Below are positions 37,701 through 51,500 of a stretch of DNA of 64,000 nucleotides, one piece after another. The translations under genes and the position numbers were made by a program. The DNA lies in the NCBI GenBank assembly GCA_963920665.1, contig OY987265.1, positions 7,073,001-7,137,000 of the forward strand, read 5' to 3'. Every line of letters starts with the position of its first letter. Position 1 is the stretch's first letter. Below the pieces are notes generated by a model. The model did not search any database. It had not been told where the DNA came from and saw only the letters and a program-made list of their open reading frames with translations. The DNA is from Straminergon stramineum. Taxonomy: Eukaryota > Streptophyta > Bryopsida > Hypnales > Calliergonaceae.

Positions 37701-38974
37701 TCACTCTTTTATATCCTACATAAGTTAGTTGACTAGAAATACACAAATAATTTCAATCAAGTAAGATGGCCATTCATAATTATAATTTTTATCTACTTCA
37801 ATTGTTTCCAAATTAATTCTCTTAGCTTTACTTCTCGCAATTTGACTCCAATATTGTTTGACTCATTCGTTAACCTAGCAGCTTATCTCTACAATCCTAC
37901 TTGAACAATGCCATTTGCAATTCAGTGGATTGATTTGCCATATCAATTTGCCACTAAAACTTTGCAACTAGCCAAACTTAGAAACACACTTCAAGACCTT
38001 GCTCAGTCTTGTAGTGTAGACATAATTAATTGACAATTAAAATTTAATAGGAATCTACAAATTCAAAAGGTACTAACACAAAAACAATTCAGCCATCTTA
38101 TATAAGGCAAATTGCAAATAGACAATTGCAAATAGACAATTACAATTACACAAATACATGCATATACAAAGAGGAATTACTTGAATGAATGCACTAGTAC
38201 AAAAATCGCAAATGAATCATATACGCAAATTTGACTTTGATATGAACTAGAAACAAAAGAAAGCTTGCCTTTGCCAAATAGCCCAAGAACCACATGGCGA
38301 CTAATCCAAGATTGGATCTAAAGAGACACTAAGCTAATTAGCCACCCTTCCAATCCTACCAAATTGTCCTTTTTGAAATTCACATTAGGTCCTTTTTACA
38401 TTCAAGTGAATTATCTAGCAACTCGACTCTTTAAAACTAAATTAGGACTTACCTCATTTGAAAGGTAATGAAAGAACAAAAAGGCAATTGTCTCGAAATT
38501 TTCTATGTCTACACATTTCCATGGACTTGAAGGTTATTAATTGGAGCAAGGCTTGCAATGGAAGTTTTTATTTTTATTTTTATTTTGGGGGGGTTCTCCA
38601 CCCTTCAAGACTATAAGCCGTGTTTCTTGCAATTACCCATATATATATATATATATATACATATTCTTTGATCTCAACCCTAGCACATTAGAAACAAACT
38701 TTGAACACATGTACAAGCTAAGGATTAGATTGTTTTAGAAATTAATTTACCAAGGTAATGTAATCTTAGAAGATGAACTTAGATTCTACTTTATGAATCA
38801 AAATTTTCACTTTAGGGCTAATAATTGTAATTGTCCCCCTCCAAAAATTGGCAAAAGTGACTTCAAATTGGGGATTCTTTAAAAGATGCTTTTCTCCAAA
38901 AATTATGAAAAAATTATGGAAGGAATACAATAGTCATAAATACCTTGCTTATGAATCTTGAGTCATTAAGAGGT
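34791..38974. other. AT-rich intergenic DNA, no gene seen
   Basis: Open frames reach at most about 100 codons (near 37098-37406, minus) and are of low complexity. An AT dinucleotide run lies at about 38639-38659. No transposon protein or RNA gene is recognisable. Confidence 0.5.
38639..38659. repeat. AT dinucleotide microsatellite
   Basis: About ten uninterrupted AT units, preceded by a C-rich hexamer and followed by ACATATTC. Confidence 0.9.
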
Positions 38975-39910
38975 TTCACCTCTAAAGCACTAAACTGCAT
39001 TTTTTTGGCAACATAGTGATTTGGGGTAGCTCACTACCTACAAACGAAATTTTTATTCCTTTTCTTTGAAATTTTCACACAAAATATGCTTAAGGAGTAG
39101 CTTTAAAGCCCAAAAGTTTTCATAATTTTTTACTACATGGTTAAAAAGTTCTGTCTAATATGTCATTTTCAGTGCTTGGTGGAAAATCTAGGCAGCTCAA
39201 AAAAATCTTAAAAATTCACTTCTCAAAGAAGATTTGAAATTAATATTCTAGATTTTTATATATATAAGAAAATCTTTGAACCATTCCATTTTGATTAATG
39301 AAATGAAAGTTATGAAGAGTTTTAGTTTGCGGACACTTATGGATTTTCTATTCAAATAAACTTTGAAGTCCTTTATTTAACTCAATTATTAATATTTTTT
39401 GAAAAAAATCTTAGGATGTAGATTGTTTATTATAGCGTTACAACCATTGGAATTGGCATTTTTCGATTTCATAACAAAATTCTTAACAATTTTGTATTTT
39501 TAATCATACTCTACTTCTTCCTACTTATGATTTTTTCCCTATATGTTGTACAATTCCAAATGATTTGAGATTTTCAAGCATGTAGCCTACTTGCCTTGAA
39601 GAATGAATCCCAAGATGCACCACCATTTTGGATATTTTTCCATACAAATGTGACCCTATGAAGTGCAATTGCCCAATTTTTTGCAATGTCAAAAGAAGGA
39701 TTTTTGTCCATTCAAATGCTTATATCTTACAATCTACACTTTGGAAATTTCTGAAATTTTTTTCACATCTTTTCAAATTAGTATACTACAAGATCCTATG
39801 GTTACATGTGTCCAAAAATGTTTTTTTCCCTAAAATTTGGTACTAGTATTAGAAATGACAGTTGTGGAGTGTTTTTGGTGAAAACATAGTCAAGAAAATT
39901 TAGGTGTTAA
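38975..39910. mobile_element. TTAA-flanked inverted-repeat element, type B, diverged ends
   Basis: The left end reads TTCA-CCTCTAAAGCACTAAA and the right end AATTTAGGTG-TTAA. Both termini carry transitions, but the 0.94 kb interior aligns with 11121-12060 and 22840-23792 throughout (GGCAACATAGTGATTTGGGG, GAAAGTTATGAAGAGTTTT, GTGTTTTTGGTGAAAACATAG). It is older than the copy in the copia element, judging from its ends. No coding capacity. Confidence 0.75.
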
Positions 39911-40260
39911 AGCAAAAACTATATCTAATAAAATTGGTTGACATGGAGACATGTGATATTGACTAGCATAGGTCTTTTCAAATAAACATCAAGTAATACA
40001 AGTAAAACTAACAAAAGAAGACAAAAAATTAAAAGGACCATAATTTAATCTAATCTCAAAAAACAAATCAGCGGAATCCTTAAAAGGCCCTTGGGATCCC
40101 TCTATACGACCAGTATTGAGCTTTATAACTCTTCTATTGTGGTTTAATAGATGAGTTATGATACATTTTTATTTGCTTATTATGATGGTCATTAATTTAC
40201 TTTGTACCGAAAAATATTTGATCAAGGTTTTCCTCATCAAATACCACCAAATACATAATA

Positions 40261-40303
40261 TACTATATGGCCGCAAAGGACTTTCAGGTCCTTCTAGGGT
40301 TAA
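40261..40303. repeat. Possible right end of a TTAA element
   Basis: CAGGTCCTTCTAGGG-TTAA at 40284-40303 is the reverse complement of the family left end with two changes. No matching partner was found upstream between the previous element and here. Confidence 0.3.
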
Positions 40304-43010
40304 ATTATGTTTTTTATGCATAGACTCAAATGATGCACACGCTTCATTGTTGAATGATTTTTTTATGAAAAAAACATATGACTAAACTATGAATTTTTCT
40401 AAGGTGCTAACTAACAGTACAATGAAGCACCCATAATAAAAAAACACTTGATTACTTAGACTCTCATGTCCAGAAGATGTACACTTTCAGAAAATGTTAG
40501 CATTGGTTTTGCAACAAAGTCGCAATTAAGTTACGTGTGTTGAATCTTGTTAACATTCCAGAACTATTTCAGCCTGAAGGTTAGCATGGGCCTGACCAAA
40601 ATGTGTGGTCAACAAGCATCAACTATTGGTCTGCAAATCAGCTGACCAGGTTCAGTCAATACAGATAACATTTGTAGTAGCTGAAACTTGACGTGACTTG
40701 TTCCTACCTTTGATTGTACTGATGCCATAACTTAAATCAAATGTTGAGCTCTAAAGTGGGCACCCCCCAAAATGCCACTTTTTTTGCTACTGTGCCTAGT
40801 TATTATTATTAGATTGGTCTACATTTCATGTTGGCAAGTGAAAGGAGGTTTCAGTGCACTAAAAAAAATACAACATTTAGATACTGTATGCAAAAGTTAG
40901 GAAGAGTCAAAGTGTTCTGTTTGGTAGAGGTTCTGAAAATGTTTCTTCCACATACATACATATTGATTTGGGGGATGTACATAAATTGATGATGGCAATT
41001 TTGGGTAAGTGATGCATTTGGGGGCTCACCACCCTTATGTGGGATTGTGGGTGCTCAAAGAAAAATAAATTGAAACCACCTTCCCAATGTATCATTTTTT
41101 AAAGGTGAATACGATCAATCGTACAGGTCAGCATCTACAACTACTTAACACTGACTGGGATATTATGTGCTTGAAAAATACGTGACCGCGGTGAGAGAGA
41201 CGAGGTACCAACTTGGTTTGTTTGAGTCAAACAGGAGCCAATTCAATTCAAGACTATGCAAATTAAAATACAGAGGACTTCTTTTGTCGTCTACTTGTCA
41301 ACATTGGTCTGTATGACCATGACTATTCAGAAATTTTCCACATTTGGAAAACTAGGGTATCTGTGTACACCAAAGTTTTTTTTCTGAACAGGGTGATGCT
41401 AAGTTATCCAATAGGAGACGTTCATAATCCTTTAAATCAGAGGGAGAGTCATCCAATGGTCTTCTTGCAGGGTTGTCTCACCCCCTAAAAAACTATCTGC
41501 ACTGCACTTTGAATGGACTACTCCTGTAACCTAATTTGGTAAGAAAAGTGCCTACTGGAGGTAGTACTGTACATTCTAAGACACAAATGTATATCTCTAT
41601 GATTGAATCATTTGTAAGCTAAGTGTCTGTTACATCATGAGAACATTCGGGGTGAATTAGGTATAAATTTCCTATTGAACGTTAGGGCAAGCAATAAATT
41701 CTTGGGAAGGGTGAAACCCCAACTTGCTACAGTATTGCTGGTTCTTAACACATGTCCCATTTTCATTTGGCCTTGAAACTTTTCGGAGAGTTTCATGTGA
41801 AAACACTAGTATGAAACACATTTAACTTATGGTTGCAATTCCACTCAACACATGTATTTCCTTTTGAATGATGAGCCCAAAGTGCCAGTACTGTAAATCA
41901 AAGCCCACAACTGTACACATCGCCTGATTTAAAGAATGTATGAAACTTTTATGAAAATTGGTACAAGAGTTTGGTAGCTTGGTCTGATTGGGGCCTGCTC
42001 ATATGCCATTAGTAGTGTGCAGTTCAGGATGGGAGACTGACCACAGTGACCAGTATCATAAGCCTGGACATGTGTCAGGCAGTTACTCCTTTGTCTGGAC
42101 TCTGGAATCCACCAGTTGACACTATTTAACAGCATTTGAATCATACCTACGATTATGAAACTTAAATAATTTTCAATGGATCTTACTGAGGAGGGAAAGA
42201 GGATTCCAAGGCACTTTAGCATGGATTTAGGTAAACCAGTCCATGACAGGCAAACTGCCTAATGCAGTCATCTAGAAAACCACCTATTACAGTCTTACAT
42301 CAACCCATGGCAGATTTTTTCTAAGAAATGAGATTTTGACTACCTTAGACTCATTTGTGGCCATAATCTTGTCTTGGGAGATGGTCATGGAATTATTAGT
42401 GACTGTCATAGGGCTCTCACACCATTCTAGTGTGAGTTGGTCATAAAAATTAATTTTTTTATTCCTTCATGTCATGGCTATGTTAGGAAACGTTGTAGCC
42501 ACATTAGAAAATGTTGTGAGTGCTTTAGGTGGTAAGATGACCATTATGCAAACCCTTTTTGCTGATTTGGGGTAGTCTATAGACTCTGTTGGACTAATTG
42601 GGTTGTACACTTCGAAAAATCATAACAAATTGATAATTTGTCAAAAAAAATATAATTTCAATGGCTCTCTGCATTTCTCATGTTTATCTTTATACGGGAT
42701 TTTTATAAAAAAATTTCAAAAATGTGAACATAGCAAACCAGACATTCTACTTGTCATGGGTTGGTTTACCTTATTTTGACACAATATGAATAAGTTAGGA
42801 ATTTTCAAAGTGCAGTAGCAACTCTAGGTGTACCACAACCCCACATGAAGCTCTCATCCACTCTCATGTTTCGATTGTGTACGTCTTGTATAGTGAATAT
42901 CTGAATTTTGTGACTCTTTTTGGTTCAAATATAGGTGTGACATTTTAGGCAGTGTTGATTATAGGTGTACATGCATGCATGACTTTTAAAGTAAAAAATG
43001 ATGGCTTGGC
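40304..43010. other. Intergenic DNA of moderate GC, no gene seen
   Basis: The composition is closer to genic DNA than that of the preceding region, but open frames are below 100 codons and show no domain. Nothing here supports a gene or RNA. Confidence 0.45.
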
Positions 43011-43631
43011 CTAACCCCTTTAATCCAAGTATTGCAATGGTTGAACAAATTTATAGAAACTAGGACTTGAGATCTCCACTTTAAGCATTCAAGTTTAGCA
43101 AGTGGGAAGAAAATTCCATGTCTGTCACTCAGACATGGAATTTATGCATTTGGTTTCACACTCACACACATAGATATATATATATATATATATATGGTAG
43201 TCTGCTCTAAATCCACTCGTCTTCTAAAGATTGTTCCTAGCCAGGTTCTAAAATGGACATTAACAAGTTGTAAAATGCATATGTGTAAAGCATTGAATGT
43301 TTTGTCAATATGTCAAAGCGGTTTAAAATTTGTCAAACGTTCCTTTATACTTTGCTAGTGGATGGAATAAGAGCTAAGGTGGGTCCATTTCTGAAATGTT
43401 TACCTGTGTTCAAAAAAACTTTTCTCCCCTAACTGTGAGTGCTAATATTTTTCAATCTGTATGGTCAAACTTGATAAAATTTTCACCATATGATCTCTTA
43501 CAAGTATAGTACAAGATCCTACAGTTGGATTTTTGAAATTTGAAATTTTTTCTTTCTTAAAAGAACGCAGCAGAAATGACAATTTCGAGGGATTTTTGTG
43601 AGAAAATAGGCCTTGGTCTTTTAGGAGTTTA
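43011..43631. mobile_element. TTAA-family element, eroded copy
   Basis: It starts CTAA-CCCCTTTAATCC and ends GGTCTTTTAGGA-GTTTA, both mutated forms of the family ends. Close to the right end, ACAAGATCCTACAGTT, CAGCAGAAATGACAATTTCGAGG and GTGAGAAAATAGG match the order of type B right halves. Length is about 0.62 kb, so it is internally deleted or a separate subtype. An AT microsatellite lies inside at about 43174-43195. Confidence 0.5.
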
Positions 43632-44247
43632 GTTTAGTAAAGCTCACATGTTGGAACCATGTCTATTACTTTCTACATGCTGCAGTTTTTGTTTATGGTG
43701 AAGCCATATCTTTTTTCAGACTACACATGTATGGGTTTTGTAAGGCCTATGATCCAGAAATAGATACCTATGGCAGAATTCTTTAAAAATTCATAAGTAA
43801 TTCAAAAATGCTCCGAAAAATATGAAACCACTTGGTTTAGATTCCACATCAATTTTTCTTCGAGTGAAAAATAAGGAAAAATATTTTCGTGCATCGAAGA
43901 ACCATCGAAAAGGCCGACCAGCCCTTAAACGCAAGGTTTAAGAGCAGACTACCTTATATATATTATATGAGTGATCTCTCTTCTAAGTTACATACAGTCA
44001 CAATTAATTTCATTGATAGTTTAGTAGTTGAACTGATGCAAATGCTAGTGGGTGCTAACGAATATCCATACAATTGGGAACCACATGCAAGCAGGAAAAT
44101 AATGAGGTTGGCTTAGATGGTTTGAATGTGCTCGAATTCCAACAAAGTGAGACTTCAGATTGTTGAACATATTTGCAAAGAAGTGGTAAGATAGTCATAG
44201 TAGGGTTTTCGTCATCCCTTGTCATCTCAGCCTGCGTGTGGATGTGA

Positions 44248-44935
44248 GTCCATGTCATAGCGTAAACCAAGGGCGACACTTGCTATCTGTGTTAAAGTGA
44301 AGCTCTCCGTAGAACTACCCCAATAAATTCTTCATTTGGGGCATAGTTATTCTCTTTCTTCCAGATGCACCAGTTTGTGTATGAAGCTATTCAGACACTG
44401 AGACTTTAGACTATTGAAGAAAATTAATTTACAAAGAAGACTGATGAGATGTTATTGATATTGAATTCCTGTTTTGTCTGTCTGCCAGACACTCAATACA
44501 AGTCCATGTCATAGAGTGTACAATATGGGTAGCACTCGCTATCTGTGCCAATATGGAACAGTTTGTAGAACTTTCCCACCAGACTCTTCAGTCACTCAAG
44601 GCCATTCTGCTTCTTCCCAACAGTGAGGTTTGTGTATGAAGCTAGTGTTTTTTTTGACTCAGACACAGTAAGACATTGGATTATTGCAGAGATTAAGGAA
44701 GTGCTCTCTTGAGTCTCTTCTACAGTAGCTGTCCATTTCCTTATCAGCAGTGCACCGGTTACAACCTCCTACTGATGCCGACGACCATGTCCATGGCACT
44801 GTCTGGAAAAAAATTGAGATTGATTAGGAAAATAATTAGGGTGTGCAATCGCTGTGAGGCCTCTATTAGCTCAACCAATTTGTGTACGAAGCTTGTGCTG
44901 TTGACTTCAGACACAGCGAAAAGTTACGTAGGTTA
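44248..44935 (+). repeat. Three diverged direct repeats upstream of the receptor kinase gene
   Basis: Units starting GTCCATGTCATAG at 44248 and 44502 share a run of phrases over about 200 bp: ACACTTGCTATCTGTG, GTAGAACT, ACTCTTCAGT/ATTCTTCATT, a TTGTGTATGAAGCTA block and CAGACACAG. A third, poorer copy starts near 44789 (GTCCATGGCACTG) and has the TTGTGTACGAAGCTT and CAGACACAG blocks. Spacing is about 254 and 287 bp. They may be promoter or leader sequence of the kinase gene. Confidence 0.65.
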
Positions 44936-44949
44936 TGGACAAGAAGAGG

Positions 44950-45480
44950 TGTTAAGTACTATTAGAAGCTACTGTATGTTCTTGAATACAAACCCTTTGA
45001 CGCTGAAGTCAGATTATTGTAAAGTATTGTGAGGCATCAGATTACTGAAGCACGTGCGTGTTGTTCAATGCAAACTCTGTGATGCTTAAGAATATTAAAA
45101 AGTATCGCGAGGCTTAAGGTTTTTGAGGCTAGTGAGTGTTGTTGGATACAAACACTGCGAGGCTCCAGATTAATGAGACTAAGTATCGCGAGGCTTCAGC
45201 TAGTGTACATTTTAAGCTACTGAGTGTCTTTCAATGCACACACTGCCAGGCTTTCAGATCATCGAAAGTATTGTGAGGCTTAAGGGTTTTGAAGCTCGTG
45301 TGTTGTTGACTACATACACTGTGGTCGAAGAGGTTTCATGCGGATTCTTGAAGCTAGTGTGTGGTGTTGATCGAATGTACAGAAGTACTATCTTTCAAGT
45401 TCCAGATTATAGAAGCAGAGTGTGTTTTCGAGAATGCAAACACGACCAGTGGGCTTGGCTTCAGATTCTTGAAGAGATTT
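44950..45480 (+). repeat. Degenerate tandem array, about 80 bp unit, next to kinase start
   Basis: Units anchored on GCGAGGCTT or GTGAGGC at 45031, 45108, 45190 and 45274 share CAGATTATTGAAG, a GCTAGTGTGTTGTT block and AATGCAAAC. Later units merge into the sequence just before the kinase start at 45536. The array probably overlaps promoter or 5' UTR. Confidence 0.65.
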
Positions 45481-45535
45481 GCAAACCAGAGACCTGAATA
45501 TATTACTCCAGGTTGCACTACCGAGGGAGCTAGCT

Positions 45536-48500
45536 ATGGCTCTCTTCGTTCCATCAGCTCTGTGGGCCTTCCTGCCGCTGCTCCTCACAGCAACCAAAGC
45601 CACCGGCTTTTCCTTCCAACTGAACGTCTCCCTTCCCACCACCCAAACCTGGCTCTCCGAAAACTCGACCTTCACTTTGGGCTTCCACCCCATCCCAGAA
45701 ACCTCCGCCTCGCTCTACCTGGCGGTTTGGTACTCCGGAGTGCTCGTGGTCCCCGTGTGGCTCATGCACCGAGAGCAACCAGTTTCTGCCGGCGCCACAC
45801 TCCAGCTCACGAATGCGGGAAACCTCGTGGTGGAGGACGACAAAGGCGCAATCGTGTTTACGTCGAATACTTCGGCATTGGGAGTTGTGGGAGGACGCTT
45901 CTTGGAGAATGGGAATGTGGTGCTGCTGAATGGAAAGGGGCAAACAGTGTGGGATAGCTTTGATTATCCCACGGATACGTTCCTGCCTGGACTTGTGGTA
46001 CGTTACCATGCCTTGACATTCTTCTTCTCCTTCTTTAGATTTCTCAAGGAAAAGCTACTTATCAGTTTGGGAATGTTGATCTTGTCAATGGCGCTGGGAA
46101 ACAGGGTGGGATAGCTTTTCCATTTTCCCACGGATACTTAGTTTCCTTCCTGGCCTTTTGTTATGTCATTTATTTACATTCTTTTTCTCCTTCTTCGTCT
46201 TCCTCCAGGAACACCTCTCGGTTTGGGAATGTTGTTCTGTCACTGGCTCTGGGGAAACTGTAGGGGATAGCTTTCCAATTTTCCCACGGATACTTAGTTT
46301 CCCCTTGCTGCTCATCCCACCCAAACCATCAGTTTTTTGTTTTATTTATTGTGATTGACCTCTAGTGGTTTTGGTTCCTTGTCAGTTGAACGAAGTTTTG
46401 TTGCAATGACAAGTGTGAAACGAAGGAGTGTTGGGTTCCAGGCTTTGTTGGACGTGATTCCATTCTACAGTGAATGCTTTCAATGGTAAAAGGCTTTGCC
46501 GAAGAGGTCGCTAGGGAGTGGACAGGAAAGTTTTCAATCATACACTTATTTCCTTTTCTCTTCCACTTAAATAATGGCACAATATCAAATTAAACATCAA
46601 ATTGAACAAAACCCTAGTTTTCTTCTTCATCCCTATTCTTTCAATGTCACAAGTACCACTTGACGTGATCGATTGGTCAGATAGAAACCCAACCACATTC
46701 CCTTGCAATGCCCATGCCATTCTCCGAGATCTAAACCTCATGATGGTTGTTCGATTGAGAAACTGCCTCCTCCAACAATCAATCACCCCACTCCACGAAA
46801 GAATTGATTCAACTACGTAACCAGGGATTTAAAAAATGATCAAGAACACCCCCATGACCAGCTGAACCAGTGGTAAATCTTCTTACAAGTCACTCCCCGC
46901 AAACCATGTTTCAGGGATTCACCAACTCATCCACAAAGCCATTGCTTCTCCTTCGTTGAGATGGTGCAATGTTGATGTAGGATTAGCCTCAAGGCTCACC
47001 TGTATGGTGAGTGGAACCTCTCGGTTACTACTGTACGGTGAATGTGAGACTTTACATGAGTGGAGATCTCTTCTTACAAGTCGCTCCCCGCAAACCATGT
47101 TAGCACCCCTAGCTAGCCTCTTTCTAGATTCTCGTTTCCACCGTTCAGGGATTCATCAAGTTATCCACAAAGCCATTGATATATTCTCAGTCATTTTCGA
47201 CTCCCACTCTAACTGTGCGAGTTCCATGCATACCCGCAAGCAATGGTTCAGTTCGTACCCTAGCTAGTCTCTTTCTCGATTCTCGATTCCACCGTTCAGG
47301 GATTCGTCATGGTGCAAGTTTCGAGATCTATTGTTGTCAGTAGGAAAAGGCTCAAAGTTCGCCTGTAAGGTGAATGAAACCTCTCGGTTAATTACTGTAT
47401 GGCAAACGGAGACTCTACATTAGTGGATCTTCTTACGAGTCATTCCTCACAAACCATGTTTCAAGTTAGTACCTTAACCTCTCTATAGTTTCTCATTTCC
47501 ACCACTCAGGGATTCAGGGATTCATCAAGTCATCCCCAAGCAATGATTCCTCTCCTTGTTTCACAGTCACCCACTCTGATTACTCATCATCCCCCAAGCC
47601 ACTGCTTCTCCTTCCATACTTTTAATTTTGACCTCCACTTGAACTCTTGTACATCCCATCTCATCTCCTCTCATCTCCTGCAGGTCCAAGTCGGCCACAA
47701 GTTCACCTCCTGGCTCTCCCCCATCGACCCTTCCCCGGGTCTCTACACCTTCGAAATCACTCCCTCGGGGGAGCTTCACTTCCTCTACAACAATAGCCAC
47801 CTCTACTACACCTCCGGCCCGTGGGACCCCTCCACCTCCCACTACACCAATCCCCCGCAACTCGGCCGCACCACGCCCCCGGACGTCTTCCACTATGACA
47901 ACAGCACAGGCAGCCCTCGCATCTGGTACACGACCTCGGGGAGATCCGTCACCAATGACGTCTCGCTCAAACGGATGCGCCTGGACCCGGATGGCGTGGC
48001 GAGGCAATACATTTGGGTGATTTCTACGGGGTCATGGCAGACGTTCATTAGTGCCCCGGTGGAGCCGTGTGATAGTTGGAGGGTGTGTGGGGGGAATAGT
48101 CTTTGTACGAGCAGTAATTATGTGCCGGGGTGTGAGTGTTTGATGGGGTATAGGCCGGTGAGTGAAGGAGAGTGGCGGGATGGGAGTTACTGGTTGCATG
48201 GGTGTGAACGAGAGGCCGTGTGCCAGGGGAATGAGACCAGGGATACTTCGTTTATGGCGTTGGGGGAGAGTACTACTGTTGAAACGGATCTCCAGGCACA
48301 GGTATGCATAAATAACGTTCTTGAATTTCACGAAGGAAACGAGAATCTTTGCAAGGGAAGAATAATTTCTTGTAGCCACTCCACGTCTTCAGTTTAGTGT
48401 CGCCCATGATTTAATGGAATATTATAAAGAGGCAGTGAATAGCCAAAAATGCAGTACAAGGATTATCTACAAGGGCTTGATTTTATGTCGGAACATCACA

Positions 48501-51500
48501 TGCTATCAGATGTTGTAAGATATAATGGGATTTCATCTTACTGAACTCTTTTCGATTTCGTTGAGAAAGTAAGTCATGAAGAACAAAGAATCTTTGCAAG
48601 TGGACGTAATATTTTGTAGCTACACCATTTCTTCAGTTTAGTGTCGTCCATGATTTTATGTTATACCATAATGTGTGACGTAGAGTCGGGGAATTCTTTA
48701 TGTGATATTGTGTACGGTGAGACTAGTGGGATCACGAAGTTTGTCAATAAGTAGTCACTTAGGCAACAAAGCCACCATTCGACGTGAGATTCAAAGCTCG
48801 CTAAATGGTGTAAGTTCATCAATTACGACAAAAACACGGGGAAATCAGACACTGGCCGTTGCCTGGTTGGACCCTCTTCGCGGGTGTCTTTTGGTACTCG
48901 TAACGGAGAACTCAGCAACTGTACATTTGACAGTCTTATGATAAATTGCAATAGTTTTTGCAACGATTTTGCAATGACCGCCAGAAAACTATTAAATTTT
49001 TGCGATGGTTTAATACTATAACATTGTGCAATGTATTTGCAACTATTTTGAGATAGCGATAGTTTTTGCAGTAGTTTTTGCAACAGTTTAGGCCTAGATA
49101 TGCATTACTTCTGTGCCCTAGACTTTTGCAACACAGTTGCATCACTTTTGCAATGATTTGCAGTAGACCATGGGTTGAAGGCAGAGTCCTTAACCGCTAC
49201 GAAACCATTGCAAAGCAATTGAGCATTACCCTACTTGTTGTAGTTAACGTACCATTTTAATTTGTGCAGGTCTACTTGAACGACACGGAGAGTTCCTGTC
49301 GAGAGAAGTGTTCCCAAAACTGCTCTTGCAGCGGCTACTCCTTCACAGACACGACCTGCACACTCCATTCACCCTCGTCAGTTGTGTACAACGCCAGAGC
49401 TTCGAATGCTTCCGTGAGCCCTTTCTTCCTCCGTTTCCAAGCCACTCCTGGAGGTTCCAAGGGAGGCTCATCCACGAAGGTGATTATCATTGCGGTGCTG
49501 GTTTCGTTCGTGGGAGTGGTTTTGGTAGGAGCTCTGCTGTGGTGGCTGTGGAGGGCGAAGCAGAGAGGAAAGGGGAAATCCAAGCAGGACTTCAGTGCTG
49601 TGGGAGTGATGAGATTTTCGTACAAGGAGCTCGTGGATGCCACGGGGAACTTTGGAACGCAGTTGGGGAGCGGAGGCTTTGGGACTGTGCATAAAGGGAC
49701 GCTGAGCGATAAGAGTGAAGTGGCGGTGAAGACGCTGGCCAAGCTGAGACAAGGGGAGCAAGAGTTTCGAACGGAGGTGGCTGTTATTGGTGAGTGGAAC
49801 CATGCATGAATGATCTCAAAGTCTGTGTCAAGTCAGGGGTTCTGTTGTGCGCGTGATACTGCTGCTTGTTTTGACACAATCCAGATGACCCCGAACTCTT
49901 TGTCTAAAAGCATTTGAGATTTTTTGATACTGTGTTTCCGGGAATTGCTTCCATTCTTGGAGCACAATTCTTTAACCCACCTGACAACCCCTCAGTAACA
50001 GGAGTAGTCCGACTTTATCTTGGACTTTGTTCTTATTTCTAAGCACAGCAAATGGAGAGTTAGGCAGCAAGCTCTAGTATCCAGAATTGTTAGTCTCCCG
50101 TTCTTCACGTTCATGGCTTGATGAATTGGATTCCAGCGAATTTGTTTCGAATGCTAGGTACAGGACTCTGAGGAGACCACATCCTATGCATTGAAAACCT
50201 GAATCTGGGAATTGGATAGAGAAAAGGGAGAGGTGTTCAAGGAACAGTATCACTGCCTCTTTTGCTAATCATAGGAACGTAATTACTCAGAATCTTCCTT
50301 CTCAGTTGAAACTCTTTGATGAACCAAGAAGTGCAGATTTAGACACTCTTGATTGAGTAGAACGATTTGGCATTATGTTTGATAATGCTCTCGAGACTCC
50401 CAGCTCTCAAGCACTAACTAGTCCCTAATGGATGCTTGTTGCAGGAACCGTGCAACACATAAACCTCGTCCGTCTTCGAGGTTTTTGTGCAGAGGGCGAG
50501 CACCGAGCTCTTGTCTATGAATTCATCCCCAACGGATCCCTGGAGAAGTTCCTCTTCACCAAATCTGACGAGAAACAGCAGGTGCAGGTAGGTTGGTTTC
50601 ATTCTTTACTGTACCATTTTTTTCCGGTTACTTTCCCCTTTTTCTCCTATTCTTGGCACATACAATTGACTGACACATTACATTCTTCGACTTCAATCAA
50701 GGCAGAGAACCCTTTGCTTCCCATTTTTCAAGTTTTCTTTCATTGTAAAAACTCTTGAATCCAAGCTTGTCCATGGATTGTGGGCCACTGTAGCACGAAT
50801 TATTCTTGTTACAGTGACACTGTAGGACCCCATGGCTGCCTCCGTGTTCAAGAATGTTATGCATAACGAAGCTGCAACAAGAAGTAACTGGACTGACCTT
50901 GCTACATGTGCAGGTTTTGGATTGGCCGACTCGAATGGCCATCGCCCTGGGCGCTGCGCGTGGCATTGCCTACTTGCACCATGAGTGCCGATCCTCCATC
51001 ATCCACTGCGACATCAAACCGGAAAACATTCTCCTCACTGCAGACTTCACCCCCAAAGTCTCGGACTTCGGCTTGGCCAAGCTCCTGGGCAAAGAAGTGA
51101 GCCGTGTGATTACCAACATCCGCGGCACCCGGGGCTACTTGGCACCCGAGTGGCTCACCAACTGCACTCTCACCTCGAAGGTACGCATTCATGAGCATCT
51201 TCTTTGAATTAATGGCCAGTTTTCCAATTGCCAAATGAAGATCGAGTTGCAATTCTTTTGAAAAGCAATATAAGATTCCTCAGATAAAGCTATCAAAATT
51301 AGCATGAGAGCGAGGCAGCTTGGATTCTTCTAGTTGATTTGTTTGTCGTCGAATGATTAATAATAATAGGATCAAAATTCGGTCAAGGGTGTGTTAGATG
51401 GTCTGGAGAATGCATAGGGTGAAGCCTGACTCTTTTTCCGGTGTTAACAATGTTGCAACAATGTTGCATCCAAGATACCTTTAAATAGACATACATACGA

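Noticed and set aside
45361..45957. Overlapping open frames (198 and 151 codons) over exon 1 of the receptor kinase
   Set aside because: They lie in other frames of a clear B-lectin exon and have no domain. The kinase frame is supported by splice junctions and family signatures.
47567..48007. Minus-strand 146-codon frame opposite kinase exon 2
   Set aside because: Arginine/glycine-rich shadow of a GC-rich coding exon.
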